The notes under the pieces: generated by a model
What the model saw: only the letters and a program-made list of their open reading frames with translations
The model's database searches: none
Told to the model about the DNA's origin: nothing
Program-made: the position numbers and the translations under genes
Shown: positions 7,129 to 14,050 of the stretch, piece after piece
Layout: every line of letters begins with the position of its first letter
Position numbering within the stretch: position 1 is the stretch's first letter
Assembly (NCBI GenBank): GCA_905233965.1
Contig: CAJOFG010000023.1
Coordinates: 1-19,733, forward strand
Reading direction: 5' to 3'
Origin: an uncultured Selenomonadaceae bacterium
GTDB taxonomy: Bacteria; Bacillota; Negativicutes; Selenomonadales; Selenomonadaceae
Length of the DNA stretch: 19,733 nt

Positions 7129-8360
7129 GAAATTATCCCTCCGTTTTCGGGCAACAACTTTGAATTTTCCGATCTCATGTAAGCCAAGCACAGGGCAAGA
7201 GAGAACCATAAAATTTTACTCGGCACGGAGGCTTCAAAATTAAATTCCGTCAGCCCGTGCAACATCATTCCCCACAGCATACACAAAAACATCAGGCAGG
7301 CAATATTTTTTTCGCGCCGCCAACCGCGCAAAGCGAAAATCGAAAGATACAGCCACAGAAAAAGAAATGCCGACAATCCCAAAATTCCACACTCACCCAA
7401 CATTTGCATTACGTTGCTGTGTGCGTGCACCAAATTTTTTTCGCGCGCCTTCGGCAAAATGTATTTTGTTTGATAAGCCTTGCCGTATTGTCCGTAGCCG
7501 ACACCGGTCAGCGGGTGGTCTTTGAACATATTGAAGGCACTTTCCCACATCAAAAATCTTTCGACGTTCGAGCGCATTTTCATGCTCCTTATCGACCAAG
7601 CGCGTCGTTTAAATGCCGGCACCGTAAAAAAAATCAATCCCGTCGCGAAAACGAAAATTAAAAATCCCGCGACGGATTTTTTTGTGAATCCGAAGTACAA
7701 AAAAATTATTGCGGGAACCAAAACCAATGCGGCGACCCATGCTCCGCGCGTCCCGTTGAAAATCATTGCCAAAAGACAATTCACAAATCCGAGCAAGACC
7801 AAAATTTTTAAACTCCGGCGTTTCAAATACATCAGCAGAATCAAAAAAACCGGCAGGAACATTATCAGCAAACTTCCCTGCGACATCACGGAGAGCGTCC
7901 CGCCGAATCGCCAACGCCTTGCATCAAGGTGCGGCAATGCTTGAATCACGACGACAAGGTTACTGATAAAAACTCCGGCGATTAAAAATTTGAACAGCCG
8001 AAAAATTTTTTCCCTGTCGAACCGCACAAAAATTATCGGCAACATCGCCGACATATGGAAAATATATTTGTTCGTAAAATTTATCAATCCTTCCGCAATT
8101 TCTCCGGAGAACAGCGCGGAAATCAAAACCGCCGCGAGCAGTGCGCCGATCGGCTCAAAAATTTTTTTGCACTCCCGGAAATTTTTTGCCGCGTCGTCAT
8201 GCTTGCGAAACATTCTGTGGAAAAATGCCAGGAGCGAGAATCCCAAAAAAATATTTGATGCCGCTTTTGAGAACGGCAGAAAAAAAGCAACTCCGCAAAG
8301 GTAATAAAAAAGGCGTTGCTCGATTTTATCGACTTGAAAAAAATTTCCCGACATAAACAA
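7125..8360 (-). CDS. O-antigen ligase / polymerase (WaaL/Wzy-like) membrane protein
   Basis: A 411-residue integral membrane protein with about ten or more hydrophobic segments and a large extracytoplasmic loop near residues 255-330. Typical Wzy_C/WaaL features are the NGTRGAW motif (202-208), ERFLMWESAFNMFKDHPLTG then VGYGQYG in the loop, and VHAHSNVMQMLGECGILG (about 311-328), where the histidines are expected to act on an undecaprenyl-linked glycan. It should ligate or polymerise surface polysaccharide in the inner membrane. I chose TTG at 8360 (GGAGG at 8367-8371, six-base gap); ATG at 8354 is the alternative. It starts 40 bases after metI and overlaps the GT61 gene by four bases. No terminator separates it from metI. 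Confidence 0.88.
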   Translation of the reverse strand: MFMSGNFFQVDKIEQRLFYYLCGVAFFLPFSKAASNIFLGFSLLAFFHRMFRKHDDAAKNFRECKKIFEPIGALLAAVLISALFSGEIAEGLINFTNKYIFHMSAMLPIIFVRFDREKIFRLFKFLIAGVFISNLVVVIQALPHLDARRWRFGGTLSVMSQGSLLIMFLPVFLILLMYLKRRSLKILVLLGFVNCLLAMIFNGTRGAWVAALVLVPAIIFLYFGFTKKSVAGFLIFVFATGLIFFTVPAFKRRAWSIRSMKMRSNVERFLMWESAFNMFKDHPLTGVGYGQYGKAYQTKYILPKAREKNLVHAHSNVMQMLGECGILGLSAFLFLWLYLSIFALRGWRREKNIACLMFLCMLWGMMLHGLTEFNFEASVPSKILWFSLALCLAYMRSENSKLLPENGGIIS

Positions 8361-8400
8361 GTAACACCTCCCCAAAATTTTTTTAACCGGAAAATTTTTT

Positions 8401-9057
8401 TTATCGCTTGTTCAATTTTTTTGCAAGAGTGTTTCCGGCGAATTGAACGAGTTGCACCAGCACGATTAAAATTATAACGGTTGCCAGCATTACTTCCGGA
8501 CGAAATCTTTGGTAACCGTAACGAATTGCCAGGTCGCCGAGACCGCCGCCGCCGATCGCTCCCGCCATTGCCGATTCGCCGACGAGCGCGATTATAACCG
8601 TCGTGAGTTGCGAAACTATTCCGGGCATCGCTTCCGGTAACAAAACTTTTGAAATAATTTGTCCGGGAGTCGCGCCCATCGACAAAGCCGCCTCAACCAA
8701 GCCGGCGGGAACTTCCTTTAACGAAGTTTCCACCTGCCGCCCGATGAAAGGTATCGACGCGAGAACCAGAGGAACTATCGCCGCCGTCGTCCCTATCGCA
8801 CTGCCGACCAAAAGTCGCGTAAGCGGAATTATCGCGAACATCAAAATTATGAAAGGGATTGAACGAATTGCATTTACTGCCGAGCCGATTGTTTGGTTCA
8901 GCGGAAAATTTTCCAGAATTTGTCCTTTGTCCGTCGTGTGCAAAAGTACGCCGAGAGGAATACCGATTAACGAGGCGATGAACATTGAAACGGCTACCAT
9001 GTAAATTGTTTCGCCGAGTGCCTTTGTAAGGAGCGGAATAATTTCAGCCGACAACAT
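8401..9057 (-). CDS. metI: Methionine ABC transporter permease
   Basis: A 218-residue inner-membrane permease with about five hydrophobic segments. The EAA loop that docks on the ATPase is EAALSMGATPGQIISKVLLP (122-141). Family-specific stretches include ETIYMVAVSMFIASLIGIPLG (about 16-36), FPLNQTIGSAVNAIRSIPFI (51-70), GESAMAGAIGGGGLGDLAI and a YGYQRFRPEVM tail region, all characteristic of MetI. Together with MetN it takes up methionine (D or L) into the cytoplasm. GGAGG stands eight bases before the ATG at 9057; a GTG at 9066 is in frame but lies within that ribosome site. It overlaps metN by 14 bases, so the two are coupled. Confidence 0.95.
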   Translation of the reverse strand: MLSAEIIPLLTKALGETIYMVAVSMFIASLIGIPLGVLLHTTDKGQILENFPLNQTIGSAVNAIRSIPFIILMFAIIPLTRLLVGSAIGTTAAIVPLVLASIPFIGRQVETSLKEVPAGLVEAALSMGATPGQIISKVLLPEAMPGIVSQLTTVIIALVGESAMAGAIGGGGLGDLAIRYGYQRFRPEVMLATVIILIVLVQLVQFAGNTLAKKLNKR

Positions 9058-10120
9058 TTTGCTCACCTCCGGAAAAATTTCTGCGAACGTAACCTATCAC
9101 TTCAACGCGGACATCTTTGCCGCCCAAAAAATCCAACGCATTTTGAACGGCGGATTCTTTGCCGCTCAAGCCTACAATCATTCTGCCGAAAGGAACGCCG
9201 TGAATTTCGTCCAAGTTTCCGAAAAGCATCGTACATTCCAGACCGTCACAGGCGCGAATCATTTCGGCAAGAACCGGATCGTCGGCACTTTCGCCCAAAA
9301 AAATCAGCCGGAGCAAAAGCAAACTTCCCGGTGTTTTCGTTTCGGAAATTTCATTTCCGCGAAAAGCAGCCGGCAATTCGTTTGACAAAAGGACACTGAT
9401 AAATTCTTTCGTTATCGCGTGTTGCGGATTCGTGAAAACGTCCAGCACGTCACCGCGCTCGGCAATAACTCCGTCGGAAATTACGGCAACCTTGTCACAA
9501 ATTTCTTTGATGACTTGCATTTCGTGAGTGATGACGACGACGGTTAATTTAAATTTTTTGTTGATGTCTTTGATGAGTGCAAGAATTGATTTTGTCGTTT
9601 GCGGGTCAAGTGCGCTTGTCGCCTCGTCGCAGAGTAAAATTTTAGGATCGCTTGCCAACGCCCGCGCAATTCCGACGCGCTGTTTTTGTCCGCCGCTGAG
9701 TTGCGCCGGATATTGTTTCGCTTTATCGGCAAGCCCGACCAATTCCAAAAGCGGAGTAACTTTTTTTTCAATCTCTCCGGAAGAAACACCGGACAAGGTT
9801 AAAGGAAAAGCAATGTTATCGTAAACCGTCGCGGAGCTCAAAAGGTTGAAGTGTTGAAAAATCATTCCGATATTTTTTCGTGCGTCGCGCAATTCGCTTT
9901 CCGAAAGTTTCATCATGTCGAGATTGTCAACGATGACTTCTCCCTTCGTCGGTCGCTCCAACATATTGATACACCGGACGAGCGTCGATTTTCCCGCTCC
10001 GCTCAACCCGATTATCCCGTAAATTTCTCCCTTCTCAATTCGCAAGTCGATACCTTTCAAGGCGTGGATTTTTCCGGAGGGAGTGTCGTAAATTTTTTCA
10101 ATTCCCGAAAGTTTAATCAT
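9044..10120 (-). CDS. metN: Methionine ABC transporter ATP-binding protein with NIL domain
   Basis: A 358-residue ATPase that powers methionine import with MetI. It shows Walker A GLSGAGKS (38-45), Q-loop FQHFN (88-92), signature LSGGQ (141-145), Walker B ILLCDEATSALD (161-172) and the switch histidine in VITHEM. After about residue 255 there is a C-terminal NIL domain (about 265-345), the family's methionine-sensing domain that shuts transport down when internal methionine is high. GAGG lies six bases before the ATG at 10120; an in-frame upstream ATG at 10138 has no ribosome site. A near-consensus promoter with an overlapping palindrome precedes it. No metQ substrate-binding lipoprotein gene is nearby. 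Confidence 0.95.
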   Translation of the reverse strand: MIKLSGIEKIYDTPSGKIHALKGIDLRIEKGEIYGIIGLSGAGKSTLVRCINMLERPTKGEVIVDNLDMMKLSESELRDARKNIGMIFQHFNLLSSATVYDNIAFPLTLSGVSSGEIEKKVTPLLELVGLADKAKQYPAQLSGGQKQRVGIARALASDPKILLCDEATSALDPQTTKSILALIKDINKKFKLTVVVITHEMQVIKEICDKVAVISDGVIAERGDVLDVFTNPQHAITKEFISVLLSNELPAAFRGNEISETKTPGSLLLLRLIFLGESADDPVLAEMIRACDGLECTMLFGNLDEIHGVPFGRMIVGLSGKESAVQNALDFLGGKDVRVEVIGYVRRNFSGGEQNVVG

Positions 10121-10166
10121 TTCAAACCTCAATATCAAGTAAAAATAATTTTATTCTTAAAGTGGA

Positions 10167-10195
10167 ATTAGATAATTTTAAACCGGATTTGTCAA
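10167..10195 (-). promoter_or_regulatory. Promoter of metNI
   Basis: On the minus strand TTGACA (10195 to 10190) is a perfect -35, and TCTAAT (10172 to 10167) follows after 17 bases. The leader would be about 40 bases, too short for a SAM riboswitch or T-box. Confidence 0.8.
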
Positions 10196-10201
10196 GACAA
10201 A
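10188..10201. promoter_or_regulatory. Palindrome over the metN -35 box, candidate operator
   Basis: TTTGTCAAGACAAA is a perfect 14-base inverted repeat that covers the -35 element of metN. A protein bound here should block the promoter. Which repressor would bind is not visible. Confidence 0.45.
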
Positions 10202-10483
10202 AAAATTCAAAATGCGACACCGGGAAGTTTGGACAAAAATCATTTCAACCAAATCACAATACTTGCAAAGTGAACAAAAGCCCGGGGCGTGTCGATTTGT
10301 CGTAACGTGTTGCAATTCTCCGACAATCCTGCACCGAAAAATTATTATTGATGATTTTCTTGCAGGAAAATTGCTCCGTCGGCGCGAAAAACAAATTGAA
10401 AAAAATTTGCGGAGGATTGGAACATAGCGGACGATTTTAATAAAGACGTTGATAAATATTTTTGAAACGGGAGGGATTTTAAA
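10202..10483. other. Non-coding stretch between divergent metN and uspA, with hairpin potential
   Basis: I see no credible gene in these roughly 280 bases. The best plus-strand reading (10212-10427, 71 codons) lacks a ribosome site and resembles nothing I know. Two pairings stand out: GACACCGGG (10216-10224) with CCCG plus GTGTC (10281-10293), and CCTGCA (10328-10333) with TGCAGG (10361-10366), the latter extended by GAAAA/TTTTC. A uspA promoter must lie here, but no box pair is convincing. Confidence 0.5.
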
Positions 10484-10864
10484 ATGAGTTCGATAAAAAA
10501 AATTCTCGTGCCGGTTGACGGTTCGGTGAACGGTTGCAAAGCCGTTGATGAAGCGATTTACCTTGCGACGAAGTGTAACGCCAAAATGGATTTTCTCTAC
10601 GTCTCCGGTGACATCAACAAAGATATTCCGAGTCATTTGGTTTTCGACAGAATTTGGACGAAACTTCCGGAGGGGATTGAAGCGGAAAAACACGTTGAGA
10701 GCGGTTCAATTCATCAGGCGATTTTAAAAGTTGCCGCCGCCGAAGAATCCGATATGATTATTATGGGCAGTCGCGGTCTGGGGCTGTTCAAAGGCGCGAT
10801 TTTGGGTTCGGTAAGTCAGAAAGTCGTCGAAGAATCCAAAATTCCGGTGATGATTATCAAGTAA
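10484..10864 (+). CDS. Universal stress protein, UspA family
   Basis: A 126-residue single-domain Usp protein. The start KKILVPVDGS (5-14) is the first strand and nucleotide-contacting loop. The ATP-binding signature G-2x-G-9x-G-S is complete: G95, G98, G108, S109 in GSRGLGLFKGAILGS. It therefore belongs to the ATP-binding branch. Such small cytoplasmic dimers help cells survive starvation or stress; the exact role is usually unknown. GGGAGGG precedes the ATG by a good distance. A DedA-family gene follows 27 bases later with no terminator between, so they are probably co-transcribed. Confidence 0.95.
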   Translation: MSSIKKILVPVDGSVNGCKAVDEAIYLATKCNAKMDFLYVSGDINKDIPSHLVFDRIWTKLPEGIEAEKHVESGSIHQAILKVAAAEESDMIIMGSRGLGLFKGAILGSVSQKVVEESKIPVMIIK

Positions 10865-10891
10865 AAATTTTGAGGAGCTGATTAAAAAAAT

Positions 10892-11494
10892 ATGTCCGAT
10901 GCCTTGATGCAAAATTTTTTGGACTTCATTGACTCTTACGGATATTTTGCCGTTGCCGTTTTGATGGCGATGGAAAATGCCTGTATTCCCATTCCGAGCG
11001 AATTGATTTTGGGTTTCGCCGGCTATCTGATTTTCGATGAACGAATGACTTTCACCGGCGCGATGACTGCCGGAATGATCGGCGGCATGGCGGGTTCGGT
11101 TTTCGCTTACGTCGTCGGAAGTACCGGCGGCAGAAAATTTGTTGACAAGTACGGAAAATATTTTCTCGTCAAAAAATCTCACGTAGATTTGGCGCAACGC
11201 TGGTTTGACAAGTACGGAATACGAGCGGTTTTTTTCAGTAGAATGTTGCCGGTCGTCCGAACTTTTATTTCACTTCCGGCCGGATTTGCCCGAGTGAATT
11301 TCAAAGCGTTTTTGTTCTACACTTTTTTGGGTTCGCTCCCTTGGACGGCGTTAATTTTGTTTTTGGGAAAAATGTTCGGCAAAAGTTGGAAATATCTTTT
11401 GGAGGCGGGACACGCGGCGAGCATAATTTTCGTGGTTGTCTGCGTCGTCGTAATCGGAGTGCTTTATTACCGGAAAAAAACAAAAAGAAATTGA
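10892..11494 (+). CDS. DedA-family (SNARE-associated/VTT) membrane protein
   Basis: A 200-residue inner-membrane protein. DedA hallmarks are present: ENACIPIPSELIL (28-40) with the glutamates and prolines, GGRKFVDKYGKYF (79-91), and FFSRMLPVVRTFISLPAG (114-131) with the conserved arginines and glycine. Hydrophobic segments lie at about 17-45, 55-78, 125-160 and 175-193, and the tail is basic (YYRKKTKRN). Members act as half-cell lipid transporters or scramblases, for example recycling undecaprenyl phosphate, and need the proton gradient. The ATG at 10892 has GAGGAG 14 bases upstream, a longer gap than usual here. A strong bidirectional terminator follows. Confidence 0.93.
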   Translation: MSDALMQNFLDFIDSYGYFAVAVLMAMENACIPIPSELILGFAGYLIFDERMTFTGAMTAGMIGGMAGSVFAYVVGSTGGRKFVDKYGKYFLVKKSHVDLAQRWFDKYGIRAVFFSRMLPVVRTFISLPAGFARVNFKAFLFYTFLGSLPWTALILFLGKMFGKSWKYLLEAGHAASIIFVVVCVVVIGVLYYRKKTKRN

Positions 11495-11521
11495 TTCGGA
11501 GCAAAATTCATATAAGTTGAA

Positions 11522-11557
11522 AAAAATCCCGGCATTACGTCCGGGAAATTTTTTTTA
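11522..11557. terminator. Bidirectional terminator between the DedA and SDR genes
   Basis: TCCCGG (11527-11532) pairs with CCGGGA (11541-11546) around an eight-base loop. It has A-rich sequence on the left and an eight-T run (11549-11556) on the right, so it works on either strand. Confidence 0.85.
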
Positions 11558-11558
11558 T

Positions 11559-12284
11559 TCAGGTCAAGCCGCCGTCAACGCTTAAAATCGCTCCGGTGAT
11601 AAATCCGGCTTTCGGCGACGACAAAAAATAAATTGCCTCCGCAACTTCTTGCGCCTGACCGATTCTGCCGAGCGGATAAAATTTCGCCAAGTCGGAAATT
11701 GTTTCGCCGGATTTTTTCAACTGCCTTTGAGTTCCCGGCGTTTCAATATCTCCCGGCGCAACGCAATTCACGCGGACGGAAAAACTTGCAAGTTCAAGCG
11801 CAAGAGATTTCGTAAACGCGATGACGGCACCTTTGCTTGCCGCGTAGAGGGCGCAAAAATAATTTCCGCGAAGTCCGGCATCACTCGACACGTTGACAAT
11901 CGAGCCGCCGGATTTTTTTAATTCCTCAATCGCCGCCCGCGACATAAAAAAAGTTCCTTTTACGTTCGTCGAAAAAATTTCGTCAAACTCTTTTTCCGTC
12001 ACGTCGATTATCGCGCCCTCCGTGTAAATCCCGGCGTTGTTCACCAAAACATCAATGCCGCCGAAAATTTTTTTCGTCCGTTCGATTACGCGTTCGCATT
12101 CTTCGACGCGCCCGACATCTGCCGGAACAAATTCAAAACGTCCGGACAATTCCGGTTTGATTCGCGCAAAATTTTTTTCGCTCCGTCCGATGAGAACGCA
12201 ATTATAATTTTCGGACAAAAAAATTTTCGCCGTCGCCAACCCGATGCCGGAAGTCCCGCCGGTGATAATTGCCGTCTTAAACAA
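11559..12284 (-). CDS. Short-chain dehydrogenase/reductase, FabG-like
   Basis: A 241-residue classical SDR. It shows cofactor loop TGGTSGIG (8-15), R34 after the second strand (suggests NADP(H)), ADV (55-57), NNAG (82-85), and the catalytic set N107, S134, Y147, K151 (YAASK). The PG motif (VAPGDIETPG) and the closing GAILSVDGG also fit. It reduces or oxidises a ketone or alcohol in the cytoplasm; the substrate is unknown, and it is not in a fatty-acid gene cluster, so FabG itself is doubtful. The start is TTG at 12284, with GGGGAGG eight bases upstream and the cofactor strand starting at once. It is downstream of the hup terminator, with no clear promoter of its own. Confidence 0.93.
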   Translation of the reverse strand: MFKTAIITGGTSGIGLATAKIFLSENYNCVLIGRSEKNFARIKPELSGRFEFVPADVGRVEECERVIERTKKIFGGIDVLVNNAGIYTEGAIIDVTEKEFDEIFSTNVKGTFFMSRAAIEELKKSGGSIVNVSSDAGLRGNYFCALYAASKGAVIAFTKSLALELASFSVRVNCVAPGDIETPGTQRQLKKSGETISDLAKFYPLGRIGQAQEVAEAIYFLSSPKAGFITGAILSVDGGLT

Positions 12285-12315
12285 AAAAATTTCCTCCCCG
12301 ACAAAAAAATCTCCG

Positions 12316-12362
12316 TAAAAACAAAACAGAGCCGAACCGAAAAATCTTTCGGCGCGACTCTG
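12316..12362 (-). terminator. Rho-independent terminator of hup
   Basis: On the minus strand CAGAGTCG...GCCGAAA pairs with TTTCGG...CGGCTCTG (12362 to 12327). It is followed by a T-rich tract (12326 to 12316). Confidence 0.85.
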
Positions 12363-12375
12363 CGGAAAATTTAAA

Positions 12376-12651
12376 TTAAGGATTCACAGCGTCCTTAAGT
12401 GCTTTGCCTGCTTTGAAGGACGGAAGTTTAGATGCTTTGATCTGAATTTCTTCGCCCGTACGGGGGTTGCGACCTTTGCGTGCGCTGCGTGCACGATTTT
12501 CAAAAGTTCCGAAACCGATGATCTGGACTTTGTCGCCTTCGACCAACGCCTGTTTGACTGCTTCAAAAACCGCGTTGACAGCTTTGTCTGCTCTTTTGCG
12601 ATCGATGCCGGCTTTTTCGGCAACGTTTGCAACCAATTCTGTTTTAGTCAT
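12376..12651 (-). CDS. hup: HU-family DNA-binding protein
   Basis: A 91-residue histone-like protein that bends and packages DNA. The N-terminal helices ([15 protein letters not shown]) are followed by the HU signature [18 protein letters not shown], with the DNA-gripping arm [11 protein letters not shown], and the closing helix [12 protein letters not shown]. The length is normal for HU. The ATG at 12651 is chosen because the family start MTKTELV and an upstream GGAGG agree; a longer reading to 12690 adds a non-homologous leader. It has its own promoter with a palindrome in the leader, and a strong terminator, so it is a single-gene unit. Confidence 0.97.
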   Translation of the reverse strand: MTKTELVANVAEKAGIDRKRADKAVNAVFEAVKQALVEGDKVQIIGFGTFENRARSARKGRNPRTGEEIQIKASKLPSFKAGKALKDAVNP

Positions 12652-12668
12652 AAAAATCTTTCCTCCTA

Positions 12669-12683
12669 TGATTTTTAAAATCA
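12669..12683. repeat. 15-base palindrome in the hup leader
   Basis: TGATTTTTAAAATCA is a perfect inverted repeat around a single central base. It begins about one base downstream of the predicted hup transcription start and ends just before the ribosome site, so a protein bound here could control hup. Confidence 0.45.
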
Positions 12684-12690
12684 CTTGCAC

Positions 12691-12719
12691 ACTTTACCGG
12701 ATAATTCCGCAAAGGGCAA
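12691..12719 (-). promoter_or_regulatory. Promoter of hup
   Basis: On the minus strand TTGCCC (12719 to 12714) and TAAAGT (12696 to 12691) are separated by 17 bases. The start would be near 12684. Each box has four of six consensus bases. Confidence 0.55.
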
Positions 12720-12726
12720 GAATTTT

Positions 12727-12903
12727 TCAAACCGTGATGTCGATGTTGTTCCCGAGATTCGGGTCAACGCTTTGAAGGACTTCGTCCAAAAGGGCGGTGT
12801 CCTCCGTCATGTCCATTGCGGTTTTCAGAACGGCGATTCCCAATTCCTCTTGCACTCTCGCCATGTTCATGTCAACCGACATTGCCGCGATACTCATGTC
12901 CAT
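12727..12903 (-). CDS. YjfB-family small protein (putative motility protein family)
   Basis: A 58-residue protein matching the YjfB family over its whole length: an N-terminal helix MDMSIAAMSVDMNMARVQEE, the middle LGIAVLKTAMDMTED, and the family ending DPNLGNNIDITV. Members are small, soluble and helical and are labelled putative motility proteins in some databases; their function is not known. AGGAG precedes the ATG at 12903; the reading upstream of it has no ribosome site. Its promoter is covered by two palindromes. No flagellar gene is present in the window, so motility is not supported by context. Confidence 0.85.
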   Translation of the reverse strand: MDMSIAAMSVDMNMARVQEELGIAVLKTAMDMTEDTALLDEVLQSVDPNLGNNIDITV

Positions 12904-12930
12904 TTTTCGCCACTCCTTCCGCAACACGGC

Positions 12931-12966
12931 GGTATAATACCACAAGCCGCGCCGGTATGCAATACC
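12931..12966 (-). promoter_or_regulatory. yjfB promoter with two GGTAT palindromes on its boxes
   Basis: On the minus strand TTGCAT (12962 to 12957) and TATTAT (12939 to 12934) are 17 bases apart. The -10 lies inside GGTATAATACC (12931-12941) and the -35 inside GGTATGCAATACC (12954-12966). Both are perfect palindromes with GGTAT arms, 24 bases centre to centre, or a little over two helical turns. Confidence 0.6.
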
Positions 12967-12978
12967 TTTTGTGATAAA

Positions 12979-13314
12979 TCAGAAAATAACTTTCAAAAAT
13001 CGGTTCACGCCGAAACGGATTCCGGATTCGTCAACGATTTTCACCATTCCGCGAGTGCCCGCGTCGATGTCGAAATTTATTTCTCCGATTGCCGGTGCCG
13101 CAATGTTGAGCAAATTATTTGTGTAAATGTTCACGTCGAAAATTTTTGTAACAAGCTCCTCATGGACGACAGCCAAAAGTTTTTTCGACTTCTCACGATC
13201 TTCAGCCGAAATTTTTTGCATTAAAGCCGGTGAAGGTTTGTAAGGCTCTTTGATTTTTCTGCAACCGCCTTTTGATTTTGCCGCCGCAAGCACTACGGAA
13301 ACATTTTTAGCCAT
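12979..13314 (-). CDS. Unrecognised 111-residue protein, second gene of a two-gene operon
   Basis: I do not recognise this family. The N-terminus MAKNVSVVLAAAKSKGGCRK is basic and Ala/Lys-rich with little sign of a membrane helix. Residues 27-60 form a charged helical region (SAEDREKSKKLLAVVHEEL), and the second half looks beta-rich (NFDIDAGTRGMVKIV, GIRFGVNRFLKVIF). It is probably soluble. GAGGTG precedes the ATG at 13314, and the gene starts 10 bases after the stop of the 184-residue gene. The tight spacing and shared promoter suggest the two proteins act together. A longer reading to 13422 would overlap the upstream gene and is rejected. No function is assigned. Confidence 0.7.
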   Translation of the reverse strand: MAKNVSVVLAAAKSKGGCRKIKEPYKPSPALMQKISAEDREKSKKLLAVVHEELVTKIFDVNIYTNNLLNIAAPAIGEINFDIDAGTRGMVKIVDESGIRFGVNRFLKVIF

Positions 13315-13324
13315 GCCGGTCACC

Positions 13325-13879
13325 TCAACCTTTTTTGTGCAGGAAAAATGCGTTGCCTTCCGGAGTTTCGAGTTGGAGAGAACAATTTTCGGCAAATTGT
13401 CCGCCGTCGAGAATGTAGGCAACCGCTTTACACCAATCCCTCATCAAAGCTTCATCGAAACCCAAGCAATAGGCAAGATCGACGATGTTTGAAATTTCGC
13501 CGTTGTAAATTTCGTCGTTAATCGCCGCGCCGAACAGGAGCCAGAAAATCAAGCGGTAAAATTCGTTGAAACCTTTTTCCGACGGTTTGCTTTTTGCGTC
13601 GCGGTAAACTTGAACGAGTCCGAGCTCATCCAATTTTTCGAGCGGACCGGATTTTCCGGGATTGAAAATTCCTTCCATAATCGCGATAAATGAATCGGAA
13701 TTGTAGCGTTTGAATTGCGGCACGAAATAAGTTTTGTATTTCGCGTTTGCGCCGCCGAACATAAAGACGCTGCCGCTGCGTCCGGCGAGATGACGATCGG
13801 TATTTTGAACCATTGCCGTAAATTTTTTAAGTTTCATGTCCTCCGAGCCGGAGCCGGTGCTTTCCTGTCTGAGTGCCAT
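13325..13879 (-). CDS. Unrecognised 184-residue protein, first gene of a two-gene operon
   Basis: I do not recognise this family. The protein opens with a polar stretch (MALRQESTGSGSEDMKLKKF), followed by GRSGSVFMFGGANAKYKTYF and FKRYNSDSFIAIMEGIFNPG, a Lys/Ser-rich middle, and a hydrophobic helix EFYRLIFWLLFGAAI (about 106-120) that could be buried or touch a membrane. The C-terminal third is acidic and helical (IVDLAYCLGFDEALMRDW). There is no signal peptide. GGAGG stands before the ATG at 13879; an in-frame upstream start at 13921 lacks one. A good promoter with an inverted repeat lies upstream. Function unknown. Confidence 0.75.
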   Translation of the reverse strand: MALRQESTGSGSEDMKLKKFTAMVQNTDRHLAGRSGSVFMFGGANAKYKTYFVPQFKRYNSDSFIAIMEGIFNPGKSGPLEKLDELGLVQVYRDAKSKPSEKGFNEFYRLIFWLLFGAAINDEIYNGEISNIVDLAYCLGFDEALMRDWCKAVAYILDGGQFAENCSLQLETPEGNAFFLHKKG

Positions 13880-13930
13880 TAAATTTACCTCCTTGAACGA
13901 AAAATATTTCAGAATTATCAAACCGAAATC

Positions 13931-13970
13931 ATTTTACCGGTTTAAATTTCCACATTCAAGAGTTTAAACC
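13931..13970 (-). promoter_or_regulatory. Promoter of the unrecognised operon, with inverted repeat
   Basis: On the minus strand TTGAAT (13959 to 13954) and TAAAAT (13936 to 13931) are 17 bases apart. GGTTTAAA (13939-13946) and TTTAAACC (13963-13970) form inverted arms flanking the -35 box, a possible operator. Confidence 0.6.
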
Positions 13971-14007
13971 TTTTGCGTCGCAGAAAATTTTTTTGCCGCC
14001 GATAAAT

Positions 14008-14037
14008 TTGTGGACAACGAAATTTTTTTATGATAAT
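14008..14037 (+). promoter_or_regulatory. Candidate promoter of yhdT-panF
   Basis: TTGTGG (14008-14013) and GATAAT (14032-14037) are 18 bases apart. The leader would be about 135 bases, long for this window. The stretch 13880-14180 otherwise holds only the divergent promoter at 13931-13970 and the possible short reading frame at 14051. Confidence 0.4.
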
Positions 14038-14050
14038 TTATCCGGCGTTG

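Noticed and set aside
7129..7209. Upstream extension of the GT61 protein to 7209
   Set aside because: It lies fully inside the ligase gene; the TTG at 7128 has a proper ribosome site and stop overlap.
10121..10166. SAM riboswitch or T-box ahead of metN
   Set aside because: The promoter leaves only about 40 leader bases, too few for either.
10212..10427. A 71-residue plus-strand frame before uspA
   Set aside because: No ribosome site and no recognisable features; the region contains hairpins instead.
12685..13224. A 179-residue plus-strand frame across yjfB and the unknown operon
   Set aside because: His/Asn/Phe-rich shadow composition and no ribosome site; the reverse-strand genes have clear starts and promoters.
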